DNA from: Adiantum capillus-veneris
Taxonomy: Eukaryota > Streptophyta > Polypodiopsida > Polypodiales > Pteridaceae
Assembly (NCBI GenBank): GCA_014529385.2
Contig: CM043953.1
Location: 110,306,549-110,370,548 of the forward strand
Length of the DNA stretch: 64,000 bases
Direction: 5' to 3'
Translations under genes and position numbers: made by a program
The notes under the pieces: generated by a model
Seen by the model: only the letters and a program-made list of their open reading frames with translations
Told to the model about the DNA's origin: nothing
Database searches by the model: none
Part shown: positions 40,347-53,795 of the stretch, in pieces
How the letters are laid out: every line of letters starts with the position of its first letter
How positions within the stretch are numbered: the first letter of the stretch is position 1

Positions 40347-41405
40347 CTACACAACAAGGTCACTGCTCTGCACTCCATGCAAAGCATCTTGCAACCCACA
40401 AGCAAAAGAGACTCGCCTGCTCTCTCGCTCTCTACTTGGCTGCATGATCACAGAGACAACACCGTCTCTCACGTGATCCACATGCAATGGGTAACCTGTA
40501 CCACTCCTGGCACCTCTCGCAATCACTAGCGAACCCAAATGAATCACAAAATCTCGCTCTCGTAGCGAAATCTGACATCCACAATCTCTAAGCTGACCAA
40601 TCGAGATCAAACTCACTGTCAAATCTGGTACATAGCGCATATGTCGTAACAAGTAAGATGTACCACTCGGTAATGACAGTCTCACATCTCCTGCACCTGC
40701 TATCGCATGCACCAATCCATCGGTCAAACGTACACTGCCAAGCATCCCGCTAGAATAGCTACAAAACCATGCACGATGGGGCGTGACATGAAACATAGCA
40801 TCTGCGTCTAGCAACCACTGCGAAGGGAGTGCACTATCCACATGTATAGCATCTCGTGCATAGCTCGAGGTAAAAGTGACATCCCCGTCACTAGTATACT
40901 CCGACACTACATGTGCCTCAACTATCGAAGCAACTGAGTCCATGGAATCACTACATACATCTCTGAGACTGCCATGTCTCCTACGATGTCGCATACGACG
41001 AAAACAACGCCGTCTAACGTGTCCAGAATGACCACAATACCAACATATCACTTGTCGGCATACTCGTGAATGTACATGTCTCACACGAGTCCTTGATGAC
41101 TCGGATCTATCATACATATCATGTAATCTGTGCCAAAGTGCTCTCGAAGTAGTCTCATACATAACAAGAGCATATACAGATTCCACAAGGTGCAAAGAGA
41201 GTGTAGATAGTGCCATCTCCTCTAGCTCCTGCCACTGATCATCAGACATGTTTGAAGGTCTACCTGCATCACCACTCAATGGTCGATGCAACCCTCGCTG
41301 TGTCAGTGCATCAAGCATACACTCTCTCCATGCTGCAAAGTCTGACCCATCAAACATGCACATTTTCGAGAGATCATAATCTGAGCGATCATCTGTCTCT
41401 GCCAT
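40347..41405 (-). CDS. Shortened Copia gag fused to protease
   Basis: 352 residues from the ATG at 41403-41405 (MAETDDRSDYDLSKMCMFDG); the frame is open 55 codons upstream without gag-like content. It includes gag N-terminus FAAWRECMLDAL and ALWHRLHDMYDR, then, after an apparent in-frame deletion of the middle of gag, a zinc knuckle CWYCGHSGHVRRRC (C121-C124-H129-C134). Protease region: WLLDADAMFHVTPH with D200-A201-D202 where relatives have D-S-G, then VRLTDG, GxGDVRLSLPSG and LRHMRYVPDLTVSLISIGQL. The fold is kept but the catalytic glycine is lost. The frame has stayed open despite this. Confidence 0.85.
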   Translation of the reverse strand: MAETDDRSDYDLSKMCMFDGSDFAAWRECMLDALTQRGLHRPLSGDAGRPSNMSDDQWQELEEMALSTLSLHLVESVYALVMYETTSRALWHRLHDMYDRSESSRTRVRHVHSRVCRQVICWYCGHSGHVRRRCFRRMRHRRRHGSLRDVCSDSMDSVASIVEAHVVSEYTSDGDVTFTSSYARDAIHVDSALPSQWLLDADAMFHVTPHRAWFCSYSSGMLGSVRLTDGLVHAIAGAGDVRLSLPSGTSYLLRHMRYVPDLTVSLISIGQLRDCGCQISLRERDFVIHLGSLVIARGARSGTGYPLHVDHVRDGVVSVIMQPSRERESRRVSFACGLQDALHGVQSSDLVV

Positions 41406-41570
41406 GAGCAGAATGTAGCAAACTAGAAAGCAAAACCACCTCACCAACAACACCTGGAAACTGTCTACAAATATGGCTAGAAACACAATGTAAAACCTAT
41501 GAGACACACTCCAAAATAGAGCTCCCGCAATGTCAGTACAAGCCTCGCCTGCTCTAGTATCACACTGCAA

Positions 41571-44112
41571 TCTGTGAGCTAATCACCAAGCCCACACTAT
41601 GCGGTATCGATGCATACACATGCACAAATCTCCCACGTGCAGAGAATACCGCACGCAAACTCTGAGTGTAACCAACACTCTCAAAGCCAAAAAACTGAGT
41701 GCCAAAATCAAGCCAAGCTAAGAAAGAAACATGCACATTATGTCACAAAATACTGGGAAAATTTTTCCAGAATTTCGACGTAAAATGGCTATCTAACCCA
41801 AAATAATCATAAGTCGATCAACCGCTCAACAAGAGCCAATGCGCAATCAATCAGCACTCAACATGCATGATCAAATCCTTGCAAATCTGTGCATTAAATT
41901 GCCTGCACAAAACCTATGCTACAAACCTCTGTCATAAAACCAGCCAGCAATGCAATTTGAGTGACCACCTGTGACCGCATAAGCGGAAAACCTATCCGCA
42001 AGCAACAAGTCAATGCATGACTAATACCTTACGAACACTGTCACAACATGCATAAAACTCCTGGCACAAATCGGACAGAGTCTTATTTGTATGGGGACTA
42101 AGTCACACCCAAAACAACAAAGGAAATAAGATGCCAAATCCTATGGCAAACAATCTGGGAGTAGCTCAACCAGATCACTGAGCATACAAAGAGCTCCCGC
42201 AGTGTACATACATGAGCACAAACCGGCTAACAAGACACTGCCATGCATGAAATCGGGTCACTGTAGTACATCTGCCATCTGAAGAGAAGTCACCTGTACA
42301 CCTGTGGCAAAGCAAGGTACCAAAGCCAGTAAACAAGACACTGCAACACCTCTGGAACTGAAATCCAGGAGACTAGAGCGTAACAGCTCTCCACAATGTC
42401 ATACATAGCCTGGCAAAGCACAAAACACGCTCTATGCCAACCCGGCACCTAGAGAAATCTGTAGTGCAAACCGTGTACCTGTACTTCGTCTCTTGGCTTG
42501 AATTTGGAGGAGCGTCGTCAATCTCCTGCACACTCCCCTCCCTTCAGAGAGCTGACTGGCTCTCTTGCAACGAGGACAGCTTCCTCCATAGATCCACTTG
42601 CCGATTTTGGTTAGATAGAGTATCAGATCGTAAAAAAATTTGACACTATCCCAAATCTTCCCCTGTTGCTGCTGTAGATCACTTGTTCCTGTCTACAGAC
42701 CTGCTCTCCTGACAGCTACAGCCTGGAAAAAAGCTGCCAAAGTTTCCCCGCAGAGTGATCAAAAAATCACACACAAAACTGAACCATGAGTGACAATCCA
42801 CATCCTGCATACATCACGTGCCAAACACATGACAAATGAGCTCACTCCTGCAGGAGTAGCTCCTAGACAACCTGTCCACCTGTATGCACGTGAATATGTC
42901 ACCTACGAAATGTCAAAAGCTCAACATGTATCCAAACATGCCATACATAGCATATCCGCACAAAGCTTGTACGTCATCTTTCTGAGCTTGTGACAACACA
43001 AATCATACACACGATCTGTATTCTCATCCAATATGTTGAACCTGCTGCCAGCAAGTTATGTGCAGAGTCCTGAATGCACAACCAACGGTGTAGCAAGCTA
43101 GCTCAAACACATGAGCTCACAACATCCATGTGAATGCAAAACAACAACACTCAAGGCATAAACCACCGAGTGAAGCACCTGCAATCACAACCTAGGTCAA
43201 ATACAAGACTCTAATATATGTCTTGCAAACATGCTCAACATGAGCACCACATGAGATAGGCATACATCTCAGCCATAACCATCTTTGTCAGACCTACCAA
43301 GAAACCTACGTCCTATCACAAGGGCTTACTACCCACCTGCAAGAACTATCAGCCTGTCTTGTAATCCACCCACTTTCAAGAGCTCATACCTAGATCTCAG
43401 CCGTAGGAGATCTCACATGTGCCAAGAGTCAAACCACAATTTTCATATATCAATGCACAATACCTGCCTTTCTTCTTGCTCAGCTAGGCACAAAACCAGT
43501 GCATGAGAGATAGAGGGGTGGCTACTTACAAATCTCCTGCACAAGGATACACACATGTTCCCTTGAAGGAATGCCTTGCAACCCACCACTATCCACGTTG
43601 CACCTTGCTACACACCCTATGATTCCTATAGAGTGGTGCTTGCTGTTTGCCACCGTTTGCTGCTCGCATTACCCGATTGCCTACGCAATGGACTCCATGC
43701 CCCACACTGCTCGCCAGGCTGCCCCGCTGGTTGAATCAGCCTTGCACACAATGCAGTGCCTATGGCTGTCCACGCTGCTCACTTAGGATGCTTACTCCCT
43801 CCCTTATCCAGCTCGTTATGGCCGCCTTGTAGTCGCTGCACACCCACGCTGACCTGCCTCACAGTTGGCTGCCCCTTCTATATGCTGCCTTAAGAGATCG
43901 CTCCTTGTTGGTTGCCTTTACCCCAGTGGTCCAACCCGCTACCTAAGAGGGGAGAGTATACACAACCCTATCCGCCTTGCAACCCCCTTCTTCTCCTCCG
44001 CCAAGCTCAACCTCCCATGGCTGAGCTCCGAGCTTCGTGCCTGCACAAGCTCTCTGTCCGAGCTCACTCCACCAAGCCGAAGCTCCAAGCACCTGCTCCA
44101 CCACCACACCTC
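41571..44112 (-). other. Long 2.5-kb leader of the nested Copia, no gene
   Basis: It lies between the primer site and gag. It is CA-rich with many TGCA and CACAxxAA phrases. Open frames on the plus strand (43571-43786, 43912-44217) have no recognisable domain. Its length is unusual for an element with a 188-bp LTR. Confidence 0.5.
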
Positions 44113-44124
44113 GCTCTGATACCA
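44113..44124 (-). promoter_or_regulatory. Primer-binding site, initiator-Met tRNA
   Basis: The minus strand reads TGGTATCAGAGC two bases inside the 5' LTR of the nested Copia. Confidence 0.95.
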
Positions 44125-44126
44125 AT

Positions 44127-44314
44127 TGAAGGGGATCGGGGAGCACCACAGACGGAGAGTGAGAGAGAGAGAAGGAGACACATGCACGATGTGGGTGGGG
44201 AGACTGTGAAGTGGTAGCTCCCCCTATACAGTATACTCACTATAAGTATAGGGTAACAGTGGGCGGGCGCCCATGACCTGGGCGACCGGTCAAGGCACAT
44301 AGGCCTTAACCCCA
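44127..44314 (-). repeat. 5' LTR of the nested Copia
   Basis: 188 bases, partner of 39478-39665, followed by ATAGAAGC. Confidence 0.93.
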
Positions 44315-45186
44315 ATAGAAGCTGTGTGCAAATTCCTTCTTGATGAGGTGATTTGTCGTTATGGTCGTGTGGGAAAGATCACTGCAGACAGAGGTGAACT
44401 GGATGCCGAGGAAGCAAGGGACTTCTTTTCTAGATTAGGAATCAAGCTTTCTCTTACTACAGCTTACAACCCTGAAGGCAATGGAAAGAGTGAAAGAGGG
44501 CATCCTCCTATCATCAAAGCTTTGGCCAAGGCTTGTGCAGGAAGAGTTGGTGAGTGGCCAAAACTGTTACCATATGCTTTATGGGCTGATCGTACAACAC
44601 ATAGCTCAGTAATTGGCTATATGCCTGCGGAGCTAATGTATGGTCAAAAGACAGTGATGCCGATTGAAGATACGATTTCCACATAGAATGTACTACCTTG
44701 GCAAGAGGGGCTTAGCAGGGAAGGTCTCCTTGCACTGCGTATAAGGCAACTAGAGAGAAGACCTGGAGACATTGAAGTTGCAAAAGAACGACTCAAAAAT
44801 GTAAGGTTGAAAAACAAGGACTACTTTGATAAGCGACATCGCTTAGGAGCAAAGCAATTGACAAAGGTGACTGGGTTTTAGTGTATGATAGTAGCCTTGA
44901 TAACCAACACACAATCATGCGTAAGTTTTCAAAAAGATGGTTTGGACCGTATGTTGTAAAGCATGTGCATGAAAATGCTACTTACAGCTTGTCTGAACTA
45001 GATGGTACAGAAGTAAAGATTCCCATTGCAGGAAAAAGGATCAAAATGTTTAAGAGAAGAGGAGACAATGATCCAGAAGATGTTGATGAGGAAGAAGAGC
45101 AAAACACAGGTGAAGATCAAAGTGAAGATGAAGCTCTGGAATCATCCAGTGAAGAAGAAAGCAAGGAAGATGTACAAGAGGGCTGA
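44315..45186 (+). pseudogene. Gypsy integrase core and C-terminus, resumed after insertion
   Basis: 44315-44686: IEAVCKFLLDEVICRYG, ITADRGELDAEEARDFF (second catalytic Asp), YNPEGNGKSERGHPP (catalytic Glu), LPYALWADRTTH, a TAG at 44684. 44687-45186 continues: LERRPGDIEVAKERL, YFDKRHRLGAK, a TAG, then FSKRWFGPYVVKHVHENATYSL (GPF-type end) and an acidic tail (DPEDVDEEEEQNTGED). It integrates element DNA when whole; stops and the split make it dead here. Confidence 0.85.
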
Positions 45187-45232
45187 TCTTACAAAGAGAC
45201 AATGTGGCACATACCGGAGGATGTGTAGGTTT

Positions 45233-45244
45233 AGAGGGGGTGGA
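45233..45244 (+). promoter_or_regulatory. Polypurine tract of the Gypsy element
   Basis: AGAGGGGGTGGA ends exactly at the 3' LTR start (TGTCGTGC). Confidence 0.85.
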
Positions 45245-46731
45245 TGTCGTGCTGTGACACGTACATAGTGGGAACTCATGCTACAAGAGTTATCTTGTAA
45301 CTTTTTAGATATATAATTATATTTCCTATAATATACATATACATATTTAAGTATAATAATAAGCTTTCTATCTCATCCTATTATTTATCTCAAGGGTAAC
45401 ATATTCTTACTTTACCGTCAAAAAGTACTATGGAAAAAGCGTCAATAGCTTCGCCTCTTTAACTTGGGGCAAAAAGCATTGATTCGTTATTTCTACTATG
45501 TCACTATCATCTTACACCTTAGCTAGATCCTATATCTAAGGTAAATTTCAATATATATATATTTTTAATGTATTTTTTATATTTTTCCTATATTTCTTTT
45601 AAAAAGGTACTAGGAAGGAATCAAATGCTAGTGGGACACTAGCTTCCATGATTCTCAAAGATACCCCTATTTTAATGCATTATTGCAAGCATGATCACAA
45701 AAATTTGTCAAGGAGCAATGTCATGCTTTCATATGGCATGAGGTGTCCATTGGAATCAAATAAAAGTCTAGGCTAAGGGGACCACAAGAAGACTTTTGTT
45801 GCCAAAACTGTACCCTATTTTGATGAATTTTTTACACAAGGTTCCAGTCCGAATTGAAAAAAGTACATAAAATGAGAGTCGTAGGTGTATTTTCTGCCCA
45901 TATTTTTATTTTTTTATTTGGAGCCATGGTTGAGGAGATACGATCAAAATACTGGACCCCAGTCTGCCCACATCATGCAGGGACAGCTCATTTCCAACTT
46001 TTCCAGTTTCTGTTCACACTGGCTCTTCTCTTTTTGTGTAAACCCTTGGGGGTCCCCTTCACCTATAAAAGGGGACCTCTTTGTCCTTGAAAACCACTCA
46101 AGAATTCAAGCCATTGATGAGAGGAATTCATGAGGGAGTGAGTAGTAATGCCAAATTGTACTTAGCCATTAACATAAGCCCAAACTTACACTTTCTCCTA
46201 GAGGAAGACTAGCCATTCTTGCAAGCTAACCTTGGAAAATCAACTCTAATCGAAGAAGGTCTTGCACTTGGTGTATTAATCAAAGTTGAATTCTCCACTC
46301 TTCTTCTCTTTCCATCAATAATGGTGCCGAAGGGTTTGTCAAGTAAGATGTGTTCTACATTGATGTTTTCTTGATTTCTTGTTGTTTTCTTTTTCATCTC
46401 TAATCTCAATATATATATATCTAATCTCATCTCCTTAACCAAACCTATCTCTCTCACTCTTAGAGATTCATTCTCTCTACAAATTCTAGGTTCTCCTTGC
46501 TACATGTACATCTCTCTCCGTAGTATCATTATTGCCTACGGGCAAGAATAGGGCTTGGGAGGGAAATTCTCTTCTCTTCTCTTTTCTCATATCTATATTT
46601 TGCACATACTATAGTTATCCTAGATGAATAATCCACATGATGAGAATTTTTATCGCTTCCACTCTGTGCGATCTATTAGAATTAACGTATGGATTAGCCG
46701 TAAAATACACTTTCAACAACGCATAGTGTTT
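45245..46731 (+). repeat. 3' LTR of the Gypsy element
   Basis: Partner of 32409-33902. It contains the conserved CTATAAAAGG at about 46063. The outer end is 46719 or 46731. Confidence 0.9.
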
Positions 46732-47899
<1,168 letters not shown>

Positions 47900-49220
47900 C
47901 ACTAGGTTGGTAAAGTAACAGCACATAAAAGTGTCCTTTCAGGGTTTTGAAAAAAACCTCCAAAACCATAGTAGATCCACTAATTTTGTAAAATCCTTTC
48001 ATGAGGTTATAGTTCAAGGCCTACTAAACATGGAAAAAATAAGAAACTTGTAAAATTTCTCATCTTTTGGTCACACCAAGCCTCCAAAGTTGATGGACCA
48101 GTGAATTTTCATCAAAACAGTCATTTCTTACGTTTTGTTGCATAAAAATAAGATGAGGGATTTTTGTAGGACTTGAGATAAACTCCCTAGTTAACTTCAA
48201 TGGGTTGGTGATGAGAACATATGATTGCTTCTCACTCACTATTTTTTGTTTTTCCAAAATAAATAGGTACAAAAAAGTTGAATTTTTACCATTCTGCAAA
48301 CCTATCATCAAAGTTTCTATAGCCACGTTCAATACAAATAATATATGCATGTTTTCTTAGTTCCCTATTGTTCTTTATGTTCATAAGGAGCCATGGAGCA
48401 TGTCAAAAGAATAATACATCTCTTACCAAGGGGAATCTTGGGGACAAAGATGAAGTGTTAAATACAACAAACATGAAAAAACTGGGTTGAATATTATGAG
48501 TTGTAGAATCCCATAGAAACTATTCAATATCTAGCCAAATTTGATCCTTATGACTAGATATGGTTACTACCTACAAAATGCATGTAGTTGTCACAAGAAA
48601 CTAACAATATTGAAAAAGCTCTACTTGGTATACTAGAATGTTTCGTTTTCTTCTATAATTGAAAAAATCAACCATCGTTGTGTACTATGCAAAATAGGGT
48701 ATTAGGTGCCCCAAAACTCAAGGAATGTTAGCTTTATGTTACAATATGCGACATAGAAAATAAAAAATGAATTTGGATATCATGAAATCCTCCAAAAAAA
48801 TCATAGAAAAGCTAAATTTGGCTAAAAAACAGGATTTGACAATTTTTGTAATTTGGTCATAACTTACAACTTTAATATTTATTTCTCCCTAGAAGCATCA
48901 GGACATGTTGAGGACTACTAAAGATAGTTCTCTAGCATTATAGACCTCACAAACATGAATTCTAGAGTGCTATAGTTGCAAAAAGTTGAAAAAAGCCAAA
49001 AACAGGACCCGTTTTTTCACACAGTTTAGGTTGTGAAATGTTGTGCAAGGACAATGTTAAAGATGGAATTGATATTCCAAAAAAATGTCGAGTTTTTTTC
49101 AGCTCATGAGACAAATTTCTAGATAGATAGCACCTCAAAATCCATTTTGAAACTCTTGACATAATTCAAGGAAAATGGTCACTTCACAGGACATAAAAGT
49201 GTCCCATTACCAACCTAGTG
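47900..49220. mobile_element. 1.3-kb TIR element flanked by TTAA
   Basis: The left end CACTAGGTTGGTAA is matched by the inverted right end TTACCAACCTAGTG, and ACATAAAAGTGTCC follows close inside both. TTAA lies on each side (47896-47899 and 49221-49224). TTAA duplication suggests piggyBac-like, but because TTAA is palindromic a TA (mariner-type) or non-duplicated reading is possible. The interior is AT-rich with no transposase, so it is non-autonomous. Confidence 0.75.
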
Positions 49221-49224
49221 TTAA

Positions 49225-52200
49225 AGCTCATGTGCGAGCAAAGCCAGCATCATCTTGTTTTTCCTTGTGGGTGATTTTTAGGGGTTTTGGGTTATCTATG
49301 GCTTGTGAACGATGGAACTTTTTCTTGTCAGTCAAATACAATAAGTTGTGTTGATAATGTGGCTCTCATGTGAGCGTTAGTTGTGAGGAAGGAATCATAA
49401 GATTGCCTGGAAAATAAAAAATATACGCAAATAGGGACAAAGTATATGCAAATATTCACAAAGCTCTTAATCAATTATGATTCAATTATGATCTTATAAA
49501 TACTTTGCACTTAACCAAAACCCATTCCTCTGAAACCCTTTTCATTCAGGAATGTTAGTGGTTGCTTATCTCCTAGACGTGAGGGCATCAACCCCAAACA
49601 AGATTTTGTTCAGGTTGTTGGTCCCCATGTCGCTGAACGTTGGTGTGGTCACGCGAGAGCTGCCGGTACCCATAACACTGCCAGCTGGACGTTGCAGGGG
49701 ATCGATTGGCCGGTGACCCGATAGAATTTGATAACACTTGAGCGTAGCCATAAAGCTGCACGTTTTTGCATGCCCTACATGGAGAGCGCATTATGGAATA
49801 TTCGCTATGGGTGGCGCTTTTGAAGCAAAGCTGGAGTAACTCTACTTGGCGGGCGCTCATTAAAATCATTCTCGTTCGCGTTTTGCAACTATGCCATAAT
49901 TTTCATAGTTGACTATGGCATACATAGTTGTACTAAGCAAGCTTAGTTATTTCCACGTGACCAGAAACGAGGCTTAGTAACTAGTGCAAATAACTAGAAA
50001 CTAAGCCTCGTGTAACCATGGCCTAAGATCCATTACATCGGTAGAGGGTTGTCTGGCAGAGATTGGTTAGGGTACTGTGGGTTAGAGGGCCGCTAGCGCT
50101 TGAGAAGAAGAGTTGGTCACGAGGGGTGGTGGCAACGAAATCGATTAGACTAAACATGTGGAATCTGGTTGTATGCAAAAAAGGGCTAGATTTCTCGTAG
50201 GCTGCATGCCGCAACCTCAATTGCATCATTAACAGAACTACTAGTACCTGCCTCTATTGTAAGCACTGGCTTCTGCATCTTTTGGAGGAATTGTACCTTG
50301 ACAGCCTTCAAGTTGCATCTTTTGACTAGAAACATTAGTTTCTAACGGATGGTTGTTGCGCCCCCTACACGCGAAAAGTGGTTATTGGACGCCCAACGTT
50401 GATGGATCTTTAGATTATATTTTTTCTCATTACTGCTCAAAGCACGAGACTCATGGAAGTTCAGAAGAAGACGCTCAATGCAAAAAACAAATCTATTGCT
50501 CTTGAAAGTGAGATCATTGTCAAAAGAATCAATAGATATTTTTCAGTTGTTGGTGAAGAGCTTGAGTATATCGTCTCTATGGCCACAAAAACACACTCAA
50601 TCCACCCTCACCTTCGAGACGTGTTGAAGAGAATTGCTACTCAATTGAGACCTGATTGAAACCCCTTGGAAATAGCAGACGTCAAATGGACTGACAAATT
50701 CGGTGTCATGTTGCATTGAACCGTAGGGTGATGTGTTGAGAAGTATAACGTTAGGCATTTACAAATTCTAGTTGGTCATAGATTTCCACTATGCCTAATA
50801 GGCAGTTGAATGCAAGGTAGTACGGGCTTCATAAAACTGCTAAATATGACAATGTCCCCGCCACTTTCAGGCCCTATTTTGAAGGTGAATGATATCGAGT
50901 GGAATGCCACCCGTACTAATGTCCATGAGCATCACTTAATAGTAGTTCACCAGCTGTGTGTTTGGATTATTGATGAGCAGACTGAATATAGTGCCTTCTG
51001 CTATGAGGATGTTGACCTCAAGATGCTTATTATCATGTGCAGTTAGGAAGCACAACGAGGTAAGAAGTTATAATTGATGACTGAAGCAGCTTACAAGATA
51101 CACACACACACACACACATATAGAGAGAGAGCGAGATATATATAATGTAATACTGATCACAGGACATAGAACATAGAGCTACATCTACGTGTTTTATGTA
51201 TGACAGGGAAGACATATATTCACAACACTGCATGTTCCTATTACGCAAGCACGACTCCAGCTGGACAACACTACAAGGTCCGTTATCTGCATCCAATTTT
51301 CCATGCGCATGCGTTTGCTTGGTGCAACACATAAATGCTACGAGGCAGGGCACAGCTTCCGTTTCTTATAAATTTTTGGAGAGACCACAATGCCAACTCT
51401 CCACCATACTCTTGTATGGCACCTCTGTATGACGTGCACTATATGCTTTGCACTTTCAGTCTGTGATGTTCATTGCAAGATGATATCTTTAACTATTCAC
51501 ATTGCTTTTTTGTAGCTTGACTCAAATATAGGCCTGTACTGGATTGAACAATCGAAAAGCAGTAGTAAAACATTGCAGGTCAATAAAAAACCTCATTTAT
51601 TATTTCAGTTTATTTATGCTTTATCTATTTAGTTTTTTAAGAATTTTCCGTACTGCCTCCTTTGCTTCGGTTTCTTTGGATCTTGTTTTCAGAACCATAC
51701 ACTCAATGTCGATCAACATCTGTACATATTAGTTACACACGCAACTCTTTGCATACGGTTGCTAGCCAATGCATGTGATGTAGTATAGTAGATTCACAAG
51801 TAGTGAATGCATGTGGTGTATCATAGTATTGAATTCACCTTGTGCATCTTTGCTTCAGCTCTAAACAATTGATACCATACTAGGTGTTTAAATAATTGAT
51901 GCCATACTATATATGTCCTCGTTTCTCCCATAATAGGTTTCAAAGTGTCAATAAGCTAGGGAGCAAAATGTAGCCAACTTGAAACTAGCTTATCGTCCAT
52001 ATGCTAGGTCATGGTTTGAAATTACTGCATTGTATAAAGATTGGAGCATGCAACATGACATCTTTGCTCACAATCTAGAAATATGTCTCTCCTGCGTGGT
52101 GGCATACCTCACATATATAGCGATAAACGAGGTTGATAGACACATGACATACACTCCTGCTATCCTCACTTCTATATTATTATTGGGTGCTTTTTGCCAT

Positions 52201-52597
52201 TGGAGCAGCAACAACAAGACACTATTAGTAGGAGCATTGCATCTGCAATTTATTACCAATTCAAGATACCAACCACAAATCAATAGTATCCCCTCTCCAT
52301 TCGTGAGACCAATAAGCAATATTTGGACATAAAAGAGGCATATATTATAATTATAAACGAGATTCAATGAAAAATTTATTTTTGAAATACTTTTGGTTTG
52401 CAAAAATTTGCATGTAGTGTGTATGTCTCCTCCCATAAACATTATAGCATTTTTCAGATATATATCCCTCACTTAGTGCGGCCCTTGCCAAATTAGTCAT
52501 GCTCGTGTTCTTTTCAATGCTAGATGCTAAATGTCAATTTGTATGTCCTGCTATATTCTATAGATGTTGTATAGCAAGGCCCACCAAGCAAGACTAG
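49225..52597. other. Non-element DNA with weak exon-like pieces
   Basis: 49967-50011 holds a 12-bp inverted repeat (ACGAGGCTTAGT...ACTAAGCCTCGT) with a 21-base loop. Plus-strand open stretches with natural composition are 50453-50659 (SIALESEIIVKRINRYFSVV), 50810-51046 and 51979-52332 (LAYRPYARSWFEITALYKDW). Some have splice-like borders (TTTTTTGTAG before 51517). I recognise none; a decayed multi-exon gene is possible. (CA)n with GA and TA runs is at 51100-51145. Confidence 0.35.
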
Positions 52598-53121
52598 TTC
52601 TCTTTGGCCCAGAAAGGCTCAATGAAATACTTCTTTCACCGGATCCCATCATACTACCTCTCATAGACTATAACTTTTCTTTTGACGTAAGTGTAGTTAT
52701 CTTGCTATGAACCAAGAGGATTTGTACACACAATTAATCCCAATCACTAGACAAAACATATAGATTATGGTAAGCACAAAACTACAATTCCAAAGAACAA
52801 TTCGTAGCCTATTTGGTTAGCAAAGATTGAATGCCATTAACTCATTGCTATTAACCCTTTCATATTACCCATGATACGATATGACCATAGCCTTGATGTT
52901 TTCATCTTTGTACTATTTTGATTTTGTCTTTTGTGTTCTTTCTTTGAGTGTGTGAGTGCAAGGGAGAAAGAGTGGGGCTTCTTTGATTGCATTTCCTTCC
53001 AAACCCTAGACTTCATGGCATCTATGGTTTAACTCCTTCATATAGTTTTTTGGAGTTCTCTCACAAACTCTCACAGCCATAAGCCCGGTGCTTTCCTGGC
53101 AAGACCGTAAATTTTTTGACA
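52598..53121 (+). repeat. Second copy of the 33901-34421 segment
   Basis: About 520 bases, from TTCTCTTTGGC to TTGACA, a few percent different from the Gypsy leader copy. No LTR or gag follows, so it is a stand-alone fragment or a separate small repeat. No target duplication could be seen. Confidence 0.85.
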
Positions 53122-53148
53122 GCGTGCTCACAGGTGTGTGTGTGTATG

Positions 53149-53228
<80 letters not shown>

Positions 53229-53527
53229 AACATTACGAAGGCATCACCGACGATGAGGAAATTGAGCACGGCATCGATAGCGGCTCTTTCTTCTTTGCAG
53301 CACAGGATGCTTCACGAGACGACAAAAGCATTGAGCGGTGAGTCACACACCCGTGCCCCTTTGAGCTTGCTAGGCTCTTCTAGCTGTGTGTTTGCAGCCT
53401 TTCGAGTCTTGCGCACAATGTGCAAGCAAGTTCCCAGCTTTGACACGTATGGCAAAGCGTACATTTTTGGCACTGCTGTCGGGGAATGCCTTGCATTAAG
53501 CTTGAGAAGCACTCAGTGCTACCTCTA
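53122..53527. other. Short spacer with (GA)n next to the CACTA element
   Basis: (GA)n at 53152-53225. The open frames 53226-53528 and 53138-53341 read through the GA tract and have no known domain. Confidence 0.5.
53152..53225 (+). repeat. (GA)n microsatellite, 74 bp
   Basis: About 37 uninterrupted GA units. Confidence 0.95.
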
Positions 53528-53557
53528 GAACACTACAAGAGGTTGTGTGCTCTTGTG

Positions 53558-53795
53558 ACGCTATTAGCGACGGAAATACATTGGGTTTTTATAACCCCCG
53601 GCGTCGCTAAAACCGTCGCTACGAGAGCATCGCTATAACCATCGCTATAGGCGTCGCTATATGCGTCGCTATAAGCGTCGCTATATAGAGACGCTCATAG
53701 TGACGGTCATAGCGACGGTTATAGCGACGTTTACACAAAAGTCTATAGCGACGCTACAGAGCCATAAATAGCGACGGTTATAGCGACGCCCGAGA
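53558..53795. repeat. Left subterminal repeats of the CACTA element
   Basis: Around 15 copies of a (G/C)CGTCGCTAT or ATAGCGACG(G/C) motif in both orientations within 240 bases. In the En/Spm family such arrays are the binding sites of the TNPA protein. Confidence 0.9.

Larger units (their letters stand above)
39478..44314 (-). mobile_element. Non-autonomous Copia nested in the Gypsy integrase
   Basis: 4837 bases with 188-bp LTRs (39478-39665 and 44127-44314; about six differences by eye), iMet primer site and polypurine tract, all minus strand. It encodes a shortened gag-protease ORF and a scrap of RT/RNase H; most of pol is deleted. The flanking direct repeat is 8 bases, ATAGAAGC (39470-39477 and 44315-44322), longer than the usual 5, and one copy restores the Gypsy frame. 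Confidence 0.92.
32409..46731 (+). mobile_element. Full-length but broken Ty3/Gypsy element with nested Copia
   Basis: Two ~1.48-kb LTRs (32409 and 45245) enclose gag, protease, RT, RNase H and integrase in Gypsy order on the plus strand. A polypurine tract precedes the 3' LTR. CGCAT occurs at 32404-32408 and at 46720-46724 and may be the target duplication, but CGCATAGTGTTT also follows the 5' LTR, so the LTR end is uncertain. The coding region has many stops and shifts. The 4.8-kb Copia at 39478-44314 splits the integrase. Without that insertion the element would be about 9.5 kb. Confidence 0.9.

Noticed and set aside
32404-46724. Certain 5-bp target duplication CGCAT for the large Gypsy element
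   Set aside because: CGCATAGTGTTT also follows the 5' LTR internally, so the shared bases may belong to the LTR; the duplication remains unproven.
47900-49220. Second CACTA element by its CACTA-like ends
   Set aside because: No equal 3-bp flanking duplication, no subterminal array, no TNP2; flanks are TTAA instead.
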